Source of the DNA: Nanobdellota archaeon
Lineage (GTDB): Archaea > Nanobdellota > Nanobdellia > Pacearchaeales > UBA12030
Assembly: GCA_022572525.1 (NCBI GenBank)
Contig: JACZVS010000042.1
Span: 1-5,137, forward strand
Direction of reading: 5' to 3'
Length of the DNA: 5,137 nt
Shown: positions 1 to 5,061 of the stretch, in pieces
Position numbering within the stretch: the first letter of the stretch is position 1
Layout: each line of letters begins with the position of its first letter
Position numbers and translations under genes: made by a program
The notes under the pieces: model-generated
The model's database searches: none
The model's input: the letters and a program-made list of their open reading frames with translations, nothing else
What the model was told of the DNA's origin: nothing

Positions 1-936
1 TTTCAATTTTGAATTTTCTGGATCTATTGGAACAATGACTACATTAAGAGGGGCTATCTCCCAAGGGAATTTAAGGCCTTTGTCATCTCCATGAACAATT
101 ATTACACTAGCGAAAATTCTTGATATCGCAGGACCATAACAAGTTGTGTAAACTGATTTTTCTTTTCCATCTTTGTCTTTATACTTTATATCAAAAGCTT
201 CAGAAAAACTGGGAGAAATTATGTGTGTGGAAGGTTGTTGGATTACTTTCCCATCGGGATTTAAAACGTCTGAGGCGAAAGTTCTATGGGCTCCGGCGAA
301 TTTGTCCCAAGAAGGTCTTTCAAAGAAAATAAATGGCAATCCATAGATATCATGGAGAACTTCTTGGTTTGTTTCCATGTCTTCTCTAACCTGTTTCATT
401 GCATCTTCTTCATTAGCATGGACGCAATGAGTTTCTATCCAATGAAATTCTCTACTTCTTAAAAATGGCCGTGTTGCTTTAGTTTCATGCCTAAAAACGT
501 TTGCCCGCTGATATGCTTTGAATGGCAAATCTCTCCAACTTCTTATCCATAAAGAGAACATTTGATAAAAAGCAGTTTCTGATGTCGGCCTTAAAGCAAG
601 CTTCTCTGTTAGCTTGGTTGATCCCCCTTCTGTAATCCAAAAAACTTCTGGCGTAAAGCCTTTAACATGATCTTTTTCGAGGGAGAAATTTTTTTCAGGG
701 ATTACTGTAGGGAACCAATACGGTTTATGCCCCCTTTCCTTCAAAATTCTTTCAAGATGCCTATACATCTTTTCCATGGTCAGAACACTCCATGGTTGAA
801 ATACCAAGAAACCTTTAACATTATACCTAATATCTGCTAATTCTGCTCTCTTTATAATCTCTGTGAACCACTTCGAGAAATTTTTATTTTTATTTATGTT
901 GAAAGTAACTTTCTCTTTCTTTGTTCGCTTTTCCAT
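1..936 (-). CDS. proS: Prolyl-tRNA synthetase, archaeal/eukaryotic type, 3' part missing (window edge)
   Basis: This gene attaches proline to tRNA-Pro in the cytoplasm. Only the first 312 codons are present; the frame is open to the window edge, and the family usually runs to about 480 residues. The missing part should hold the anticodon-binding domain and the C-terminal domain. Class II catalytic features are visible: motif 1 ending in FPTVIP (75-80), the proline-binding loop LRPTSE (115-120), motif 2 from FRHET (148-152) to RSREFHWIE (160-168), and motif 3 around ISRIF (271-275), followed by VHGDDKGL (281-288) and the start of the next domain (APLNVVIVPI, 295-304). HGDDKGL and the absence of a bacterial editing insertion place it in the archaeal/eukaryotic class. 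The segment THIISPSF (237-244) differs from the more usual HxLGxNF. The ATG at 936 is chosen because a TATA box lies 25 bp upstream, which predicts a leaderless transcript. Confidence 0.96.
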   Translation of the reverse strand, partial: MEKRTKKEKVTFNINKNKNFSKWFTEIIKRAELADIRYNVKGFLVFQPWSVLTMEKMYRHLERILKERGHKPYWFPTVIPEKNFSLEKDHVKGFTPEVFWITEGGSTKLTEKLALRPTSETAFYQMFSLWIRSWRDLPFKAYQRANVFRHETKATRPFLRSREFHWIETHCVHANEEDAMKQVREDMETNQEVLHDIYGLPFIFFERPSWDKFAGAHRTFASDVLNPDGKVIQQPSTHIISPSFSEAFDIKYKDKDGKEKSVYTTCYGPAISRIFASVIIVHGDDKGLKFPWEIAPLNVVIVPIDPENSKLK

Positions 937-957
937 GCTTTACTCCCGAAATCCAAA

Positions 958-965
958 TTTATAAA
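958..965 (-). promoter_or_regulatory. TATA box of proS
   Basis: The palindrome TTTATAAA is preceded on the minus strand by an A-rich run resembling a BRE. Its centre is 25.5 bp before the proS ATG, so transcription should begin at or next to the start codon. The box lies only 9 bp past the 3' end of the tRNA-Arg gene, so tRNA termination and proS initiation share this space. No experimental start site is known from the sequence. Confidence 0.65.
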
Positions 966-974
966 TTTTTCAAG

Positions 975-1086
975 TGGGCCCACCAGGATTCGAACCTGGA
1001 TTAGCGGGTTTCTGCTAGCCTTTTGATTGAACTTTTCTCAAAAGGTCATCCGAAGCCCGATGTGCTATCCATTACACTATAGGCCC
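975..1086 (-). tRNA. tRNA-Arg, anticodon TCG, with a 40-nt intron
   Basis: This tRNA decodes CGA, and other CGN codons by wobble. The acceptor stem GGGCCTA pairs with TGGGCCC with one T-G wobble, and the discriminator base is A at 975. The D arm is GTGT/GCAC with loop AATGGATA, containing G18-G19 and A20, a known arginine identity base. The anticodon loop is CTTCGG+A with TCG at 1053-1051. The T arm is CCAGG-TTCGAAT-CCTGG. The variable loop is short (TAAT) and pair 27-43 is a T-C mismatch; the other four anticodon-stem pairs are G-C. Removing the 40-nt intron gives a 72-nt mature body. CCA is not encoded (CTTG follows the discriminator region), so it must be added afterwards. The gene lies 43 bp downstream of the metallo-hydrolase stop and has its own TATA box. 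Confidence 0.95.
1010..1049 (-). other. Archaeal tRNA intron at position 37/38 (bulge-helix-bulge)
   Basis: The intron interrupts the anticodon loop between G37 (1050) and A38 (1009), the standard archaeal site. It folds on itself through an 8-bp helix, CCTTTTGA with TCAAAAGG, closed by an 11-nt loop. The exon-intron boundary forms two 3-nt bulges, GGA with the cut after GG and AAA with the cut before the last A. They are separated by a central 4-bp helix, CTTC with GCAG, that contains one U-C mismatch. This is the substrate shape of archaeal tRNA splicing endonuclease. It is far too short to encode an endonuclease. The boundaries are inferred from the fold and the mature cloverleaf. Confidence 0.88.
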
Positions 1087-1106
1087 TGAAATGTAAAGAG
1101 TGCTTA

Positions 1107-1114
1107 CTTTAAAA
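1107..1114 (-). promoter_or_regulatory. TATA box of tRNA-Arg
   Basis: On the minus strand this reads TTTTAAAG, preceded by GAAAC. Its centre is 24.5 bp before the first base of the tRNA, so the precursor should start at or very near the mature 5' end with almost no leader for RNase P to remove. It lies in the short gap after the metallo-hydrolase stop, so the tRNA need not depend on read-through from that gene. Confidence 0.6.
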
Positions 1115-1129
1115 GTTTCTGATTTAGAA

Positions 1130-1780
1130 TTAGCTCTTTTGCATCTTCTCCGCCTTTATCCCGTTCTTAGCGCAAAGAGAAATAAACTTATCTGCATCTG
1201 CCTCACTCCCTACAATGCTTGAGTAATGCATCGGTATTGCAATAATGGGCTTAATTTTCTCAGCAGCTTGAGCTGCTTCTTCTGCTGTCATAACATAAGT
1301 TCCAGATACTGGTAATAAGGCAAGATCTATATGGCCAAGATTTTCCATCTCAGGAATTACGTCTGCGTCACCAGAATGATAAATTCTTTTTCCGGCTACT
1401 GTTATGATGTAACCAAGCCATTGCTGCGCTTTTGGATGAAATTCTTTTCCGATGTTATAAGCTGCAACAGCCTCAATTTTAAGTTCATCAATCTTCCTTT
1501 TATCTCCAAGCGAGATGACAATCATGTCTACTTTTGTGGATAATCTTGCAACTTTACTTTGGCAATCTATCTGCAATATTATCTTTGTTCCCTCTTTCAC
1601 AACTTTTTGTAAGTCTTCCAGAGAGCAGTGGTCATAATGTGGGTGTGTTAGGAAAATGTAATCTGCATCATTTGTTTTTGTTTTGATTTGAAAAGGATCA
1701 ATGTAGATATTTTTGCCTGCTGCGACTATCTTAAAAGATGCATGTCCTAGCCATTGAATTTCTATTCCGTTAAGATTCAT
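1130..1780 (-). CDS. Metallo-beta-lactamase-fold hydrolase, UPF0173/UlaG-like
   Basis: This is a 216-residue, probably cytoplasmic metal-dependent hydrolase of unknown substrate. The family signature is clear: WLGHASFKI near the N-terminus (10-18), DPF (28-30), the metal-binding THPHYDH (H46, H48, D50, H51), YHSGDAD with D138 as the expected bridging ligand, and PMHY with H185. The segment LPVSGTYVMTAEEA (156-169) is typical of UPF0173-like proteins. Length matches the family (about 210-230) and there is no signal peptide or membrane helix. The same frame extends seven codons further to a TTG at 1801, but the ATG at 1780 is chosen. It aligns with the usual family start, and a TATA box lies 24.5 bp before it, overlapping that TTG. 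Members have been proposed to cleave phosphodiesters or lactones; nothing here identifies the substrate. The gene is divergent from the DoxX gene. Confidence 0.9.
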   Translation of the reverse strand: MNLNGIEIQWLGHASFKIVAAGKNIYIDPFQIKTKTNDADYIFLTHPHYDHCSLEDLQKVVKEGTKIILQIDCQSKVARLSTKVDMIVISLGDKRKIDELKIEAVAAYNIGKEFHPKAQQWLGYIITVAGKRIYHSGDADVIPEMENLGHIDLALLPVSGTYVMTAEEAAQAAEKIKPIIAIPMHYSSIVGSEADADKFISLCAKNGIKAEKMQKS

Positions 1781-1800
1781 ACTTATCGAAGAAAAGCGCA

Positions 1801-1808
1801 ATTTTTAA
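1801..1808 (-). promoter_or_regulatory. TATA box of the metallo-hydrolase gene
   Basis: On the minus strand this reads TTAAAAAT after a purine run (AAAGAAAAAGAA) that fits a BRE. Its centre is 24.5 bp upstream of the ATG at 1780, the same spacing as at proS, tRNA-Arg and aspS. It decides the start codon: a TTG start at 1801 would lie inside the promoter. No Shine-Dalgarno sequence precedes either candidate, consistent with a leaderless message. Confidence 0.6.
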
Positions 1809-1835
1809 TTCTTTTTCTTTTTGTCTCAAACCACA

Positions 1836-1851
1836 ATCTTTAAAAAAAGAT
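1836..1851. repeat. Small inverted repeat in the divergent promoter region
   Basis: ATCTTT and AAAGAT flank four A residues between the hydrolase and DoxX genes. The dyad covers the best TATA candidate for the DoxX gene, so it could be an operator for a dimeric regulator. In such an AT-rich spacer a 6-bp dyad can also arise by chance, so the regulatory reading is a weak inference. Confidence 0.25.
1839..1846 (+). promoter_or_regulatory. Possible TATA box of the DoxX gene
   Basis: TTTAAAAA is centred about 33 bp before the DoxX ATG. Using the 25-bp spacing seen at the other promoters, transcription would start near 1868 and leave a leader of about 8 nt. No clear Shine-Dalgarno sequence is present (the leader is A-rich). 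The spacer is AT-rich throughout, so the assignment is less certain than for the minus-strand genes. Confidence 0.4.
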
Positions 1852-1875
1852 CTAATTTAAAGAGTAAAAAGAAAG

Positions 1876-2262
1876 ATGAAGGCCTTTACAGAATACAAGG
1901 ATATTGCATACTTTGTTTTTAGAGTCCTAGTTGGATTTGCATTCTTCTTACATGGGGGGCAAAAGCTTTTCGGCTTGTTCGGAGGGATCGATGGAAATGG
2001 CACATCTGTAGCTTTATACAGTTTAATGGGTCTTGCCGGCATCATAGAATTCTTTGGTGGATTGGCAATCGCTTTTGGAATTCTTGTGCCTTTTGTTGCG
2101 CTAATTGCAGCTGTCGAAATGTTGTTCGCTTGGTTTATGGTTCATATAAAGCAAGGATTTATTCCTCTTACAAATGCAGGAGAAGCCGCATGGCTGTTCT
2201 TTGCAGCATTCCTAGTATTACTGACACATGGAGCAGGAAAGTGGGGATTGAATAAGAAATAA
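1876..2262 (+). CDS. DoxX-family four-helix membrane protein
   Basis: This is a 128-residue integral membrane protein. Four hydrophobic segments are visible at roughly 9-26, 46-68, 70-90 and 103-120, the fold typical of DoxX/DoxD-like proteins. The family hallmark LHGGQKLFG (25-33) follows helix 1. E58 and G61-G62 in helix 2 and the C-terminal HGAGKWGL (118-125) also fit. DoxX was named for a subunit of thiosulfate:quinone oxidoreductase in Acidianus, but many homologues occur without that enzyme, with proposed roles in redox or membrane stress. No partner gene is present here, so no specific role is assigned. The ATG at 1876 is the first in frame and begins just before helix 1. The gene is divergent from the hydrolase and convergent with asnS, its TAA directly touching the asnS stop. 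Confidence 0.87.
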   Translation: MKAFTEYKDIAYFVFRVLVGFAFFLHGGQKLFGLFGGIDGNGTSVALYSLMGLAGIIEFFGGLAIAFGILVPFVALIAAVEMLFAWFMVHIKQGFIPLTNAGEAAWLFFAAFLVLLTHGAGKWGLNKK

Positions 2263-3552
2263 TCAAGGCTTAAATCTTGTCATTGTTCTTGGAAATGCTA
2301 TCGCATCTTTAATGTTGTCTAAGCCGCATATCCACTTTACGAATCTTTCTACTCCTAATCCAAATCCAGAATGTGGGACGCTGCCATATCTGTTTATGTC
2401 AAAATAGAATTCATAGTCTTCGATTTTTTCTTTCCAGAACTTTAGGCTTTTCTTTATCTCTTTAATGTCGATCTCTCTTTCACTTCCCCCTATTAATTCA
2501 CCATGACCTTCTGGCATCAAGCAGTCAAAACATCTTGCCACTTTTGGCTTTTTCTTATCTCGAGGCTTGTAAAAAGCCATAGAATCTTTTGGGTAGAAAG
2601 TAACAAAAACAGGCACGTTGTAGTATTCCATTAACTTGTCCTCTTCCATGGTTCGTAGATCTTTGCCCCATTTTACATTGAATTTTTTCTTCTTCAAAAG
2701 CCTTAGGGCCTGATCATAAGTAATTCTAGGAAACTTCTTTTTTATTGTCGGCTCCAGTTTTTTTATATCTCTTCCTAGAATTTCAAGCTCTTTTCTGTTC
2801 TTCTTTAGCACCTGACTAACAACATGTTTTATTAGTCCTTCTGCTACATCTATCAAATCATCAAGGTTATACCATGCAGCTTCAACTTCTGCATGCCAGT
2901 ATTCTGTGAGATGTCTACTTGTCTTACTTTTCTCAGCTCTGAAGCATGGTGCAATTGTGTATATCTTTTCTAGTGTATAGATTGCCGCTTCAGCATAAAA
3001 CTGCCAGGTTTGCGTTAAATAAGTTTTTGTTCCAAAATAATCTACTGTAAATTTTGTTGGGCCTGATTCAGCTGCTCCTGATGATATGATGGGAGAATGG
3101 AATTCGTAGAATCCTTTACTTCTGAAGTAATCATGAATTGCGCCAAAGACTGTTGATCTTATCTTCAAGATTGATTGAATTTTTCTGCTTCTTAACCATA
3201 AATGCCTTACATCCAGAAGAAATTCAGGACTCTTATCCTTTCCAATTGGAAATCTTTCGGCATAGTTCACAATTTCAAAGTCTTCAACTTCTATTTCATA
3301 GTTAGTTACTGCCCTCTTATCTGCTTTTATTGAGCCAGAAATCTTTATGCTACTTTCAATTAGCAATTTATCAATCGCCTTCCACTGCTTCTTGAATTTG
3401 CTTTGTGAGAACACACATTGTAGAATATCTGTTGAATCTCTCAAGATCACAAAGATCTTATCTTTTTGCTTTCTGATTCTGTAAATCCATCCTCTAACTG
3501 AGACTTTTCCTTTCTTTTGCTTGAGTGCCTGTTCTATCTGAATGTATTTCAT
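2263..3552 (-). CDS. asnS: Asparaginyl-tRNA synthetase, archaeal type
   Basis: This class IIb synthetase attaches asparagine to tRNA-Asn in the cytoplasm. Its 429 residues match archaeal AsnRS (about 430). An N-terminal OB-fold anticodon-binding domain (about 15-95, with RGWIYR at 20-25 and ILRDSTDILQ at 36-45) is followed by the catalytic domain (110-429). That domain contains the active-site segment LTQTWQFYAEA (179-189), motif 2 FRAEKSKTSRHLTEYWHAEVE (split at 204-213 and 214-224), GELIGGSERE (351-360) and motif 3 SGFGLGVERF (395-404), and it ends in FPRTMTRFKP. WQFYAE and HLTEYWHAE distinguish AsnRS from AspRS; the OB domain excludes the shorter asparagine-synthetase paralogue. The substrate-loop sequence AAESGPTKF (160-168) differs from the commoner EGG-type loop. 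It is the last gene of the aspS operon: its ATG overlaps the orf58 stop (ATGA) and AAGGAG lies 3 nt upstream. Its stop abuts the convergent DoxX gene. Confidence 0.95.
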   Translation of the reverse strand: MKYIQIEQALKQKKGKVSVRGWIYRIRKQKDKIFVILRDSTDILQCVFSQSKFKKQWKAIDKLLIESSIKISGSIKADKRAVTNYEIEVEDFEIVNYAERFPIGKDKSPEFLLDVRHLWLRSRKIQSILKIRSTVFGAIHDYFRSKGFYEFHSPIISSGAAESGPTKFTVDYFGTKTYLTQTWQFYAEAAIYTLEKIYTIAPCFRAEKSKTSRHLTEYWHAEVEAAWYNLDDLIDVAEGLIKHVVSQVLKKNRKELEILGRDIKKLEPTIKKKFPRITYDQALRLLKKKKFNVKWGKDLRTMEEDKLMEYYNVPVFVTFYPKDSMAFYKPRDKKKPKVARCFDCLMPEGHGELIGGSEREIDIKEIKKSLKFWKEKIEDYEFYFDINRYGSVPHSGFGLGVERFVKWICGLDNIKDAIAFPRTMTRFKP

Positions 3553-3725
3553 TTTCTCCTTAAAGGTCTGAATTCTTTCGGTAAACCCTTAATTCTCCTC
3601 ACCATCTTTTTATCAAGGCCAATAATTTGTTTTATGTAATTTAAAGTGTTCCAAAGGAGATAGATAATTGTGAGCAAAAGGATTATTACTATTGTTCCAA
3701 ATATACTTGTTAAATTGTATGGCAT
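3549..3725 (-). CDS. Unrecognised 58-residue single-helix membrane protein (orf58)
   Basis: I do not recognise this protein. It begins MPYNLTSIFGT. Residues 8-25 form one strongly hydrophobic helix (isoleucine/leucine rich, ending in LLW). Residues 26-58 carry about eleven lysines and arginines against two acidic residues, finishing RPLRRK. By the positive-inside rule the N-terminus should lie outside and the basic tail in the cytoplasm. It is a real-gene candidate because of its placement: the ATG follows the aspS stop after 1 nt, and the TGA overlaps the asnS ATG as ATGA, filling the gap between two synthetases exactly. No good Shine-Dalgarno sequence is at the normal distance (GAGG is 13 nt away), so translation probably depends on coupling from aspS. 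A basic cytoplasmic tail could contact RNA or ribosomes, but that is speculation. An alternative is a leader peptide whose translation controls asnS. Confidence 0.75.
   Translation of the reverse strand: MPYNLTSIFGTIVIILLLTIIYLLWNTLNYIKQIIGLDKKMVRRIKGLPKEFRPLRRK
3556..3561 (-). promoter_or_regulatory. Ribosome-binding site of asnS
   Basis: AAGGAG, a strong match to the archaeal anti-Shine-Dalgarno, sits 3 nt before the asnS ATG and inside the last codons of orf58. The leading genes here have no such site and look leaderless, so this internal site supports asnS as a downstream cistron. The spacing is tight. The same bases can pair with the aspS/orf58 junction. Confidence 0.7.
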
Positions 3726-3734
3726 TTTAAGGAG
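3556..3734 (-). repeat. 9-nt inverted repeat linking the asnS RBS to the aspS/orf58 junction
   Basis: On the message, CUCCUUAAA (3734-3726, spanning the aspS stop codon) is perfectly complementary to UUUAAGGAG (3564-3556, containing the asnS Shine-Dalgarno). The arms are separated by 161 nt, nearly all of orf58. Pairing would hide the asnS ribosome-binding site until a ribosome opens it by finishing aspS or translating orf58. The complementarity is seen directly; the regulatory role is inferred, and a CU-rich match to a Shine-Dalgarno could be coincidental. Confidence 0.4.
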
Positions 3735-5001
3735 TTATCCTCTCTCTATCTCTAGGGAAAATACAAGCTTCCCTTATGTTCTCCAGGTTACAGATAATCA
3801 TTGTTAGCCTTTCTAATCCAATACTCCATCCTGCATGCTTTGGAGCGCCATATCTGAATGCATCTATATACCACTTAAAATTTTCTGGCTTTAACCCTTT
3901 AACTTTTAGCTGTTTTATAAGAATTTCTGGAACATGAACTCTTTGTCCTCCTGATGCAATCTCCATTCCGCCATAGACTGCGTCAAATCCTCCCGATGTT
4001 CCATTCTTTGGCCATATATAAAATGGTTTTAGAGCTTGTGGCCAATCATGCGTGAAAATTATCGTGTTTCTGTAGATATTGCAGAGCTTTCTTTCATCTT
4101 CTGGTTCAAAATCATCTCCATACTTAATTTTGTATTTATGTTTTTGCAAAACCTCTATGGCCTCTTTGTATGACATGTACTTTGCTTTTGGTACTGCCAG
4201 CTTTATGTCCAAGAGACCAATTTCTTCCTGGTTTTCTTTCATAACTTTTTTTACTATGTACTGCAGGACTTGCTCTAAATATTTCATCACAGTAAATTCG
4301 TCTGCAAATGCAACCTCTATATCTAACTGCCTTATTTCGTTCAAATGGCGGACAGTATTGTGTTTTTCAGCTCTCCAAACAGTAGATGTCGAGAATACTT
4401 TCTCGAGGCTTATTGCTATGAGTTGCTTATAGAGCTGAGGAGATTGCGCGAGAAAGGCTGGCTTGCCAAAGTACTCTAATTTGAATAGCTCTGTTCCTCC
4501 CTCTGTTGATGTAGCAATAATTCCTGGGGGGTGGATCTCAAGAAAGTTATTGTTGAAGAAAAATTCTCTGAATGCATTTGTAATTGTTGATTGAATCTTG
4601 AAGATTGCATGAATTTTTGGCTTTCTTACATCTAAGCTTCTGTTATCAAGCCTCTTGCTTAATCCTGTTGTTATTGTTTTCTCATTAACAAGTATTGGCA
4701 AGCTCTCTGCCTTGTTTAACAGTTTGAGGCTTGAGATTTCTACTTCAGCATCCTTAACTGCTAGATCACTTTTAATCTTGGTTTTGTTAACTTTGCCCTC
4801 TACTTCGATAACGCTTTCGAGGGTTAGTTCTGTGAAACCTTTGAAAAGCTTGTTGTCTTTGACAATGCATTGGATTATCCCACTTGGATCTCTTAGAAGA
4901 AAGAATTTTATCTTTGCTAAGTCTCTTAGCTCATGAACCCAACCTCTTATTTTGACATTTCCTTTGGTCTTCGATACCTCATTTACCAGCGAGCGTTTCA
5001 T
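3727..5001 (-). CDS. aspS: Aspartyl-tRNA synthetase, archaeal/eukaryotic type
   Basis: This class IIb synthetase attaches aspartate to tRNA-Asp in the cytoplasm. Its 424 residues match archaeal AspRS (about 430-440), without the bacterial GAD insertion. The OB-fold anticodon-binding domain covers about 15-100 (RGWVHELRDL at 19-28, LLRDPSGIIQC at 35-45) and the catalytic domain about 115-424. The latter shows the flipping loop TSTEGGTELF (164-173), SPQLYKQ (187-193), motif 2 WRAEKHNTVRHLNE (209-222), MEIASGGQRVH (346-356) and motif 3 GWSIGLERL (391-399), ending FPRDRERITP. SPQLYKQ and SGGQR separate it from AsnRS. H23 sits where tRNA-Asp-specific archaeal enzymes have tryptophan and nondiscriminating ones have histidine, but the proline typical of the latter near residues 83-85 (KDA here) is absent. 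It is the first gene of the operon with orf58 and asnS, and probably leaderless from the ATG at 5001. Confidence 0.95.
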   Translation of the reverse strand: MKRSLVNEVSKTKGNVKIRGWVHELRDLAKIKFFLLRDPSGIIQCIVKDNKLFKGFTELTLESVIEVEGKVNKTKIKSDLAVKDAEVEISSLKLLNKAESLPILVNEKTITTGLSKRLDNRSLDVRKPKIHAIFKIQSTITNAFREFFFNNNFLEIHPPGIIATSTEGGTELFKLEYFGKPAFLAQSPQLYKQLIAISLEKVFSTSTVWRAEKHNTVRHLNEIRQLDIEVAFADEFTVMKYLEQVLQYIVKKVMKENQEEIGLLDIKLAVPKAKYMSYKEAIEVLQKHKYKIKYGDDFEPEDERKLCNIYRNTIIFTHDWPQALKPFYIWPKNGTSGGFDAVYGGMEIASGGQRVHVPEILIKQLKVKGLKPENFKWYIDAFRYGAPKHAGWSIGLERLTMIICNLENIREACIFPRDRERITP

Positions 5002-5020
5002 ACTCTTGTAAGAAAAGGCA

Positions 5021-5030
5021 AATTTAAAAA
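5021..5030. promoter_or_regulatory. Shared TATA palindrome of aspS and the right-edge gene
   Basis: The plus strand reads AATTTAAAAA, with TTTAAA at 5023-5028 identical on both strands. Its centre is 24.5 bp before the aspS ATG, fitting a leaderless aspS message. Toward the other strand a start about 25 bp away would fall near 5050, leaving a leader of roughly 12 nt that includes AAGGA before the ATG at 5062. No second convincing TATA box lies in the 60-bp gap, so one element may serve both directions. Confidence 0.55.
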
Positions 5031-5061
5031 GTTTTGTTATCTTGTAATTTAGCTAAGGAAG

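Noticed and set aside
120..332. Open frame of 70 codons on the plus strand
   Set aside because: It lies entirely antisense to the well-supported proS coding region and has a lysine/leucine-rich composition typical of a shadow frame.
1010..1049. Possibility that the tRNA insertion is a mobile element or damage to the gene
   Set aside because: It folds as a bulge-helix-bulge at the standard 37/38 site and removal restores a good cloverleaf.
1781..1801. Seven-codon N-terminal extension of the metallo-hydrolase from a TTG
   Set aside because: The TTG lies within the TATA box that fits the downstream ATG, has no ribosome-binding site, and extends beyond the usual family N-terminus.
2263..3552. 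Asparagine synthetase A-related paralogue instead of AsnRS
   Set aside because: That paralogue lacks the OB-fold anticodon-binding domain, which is clearly present here.
4079..4432. Open frame of 117 codons on the plus strand
   Set aside because: It is antisense to the AspRS catalytic domain, which is conserved throughout; it is serine- and cysteine-rich with no recognisable domain.
4655..4936. Open frame of 93 codons on the plus strand
   Set aside because: It is antisense to the AspRS OB-fold domain; no promoter or ribosome-binding site, and serine/leucine-rich shadow composition.
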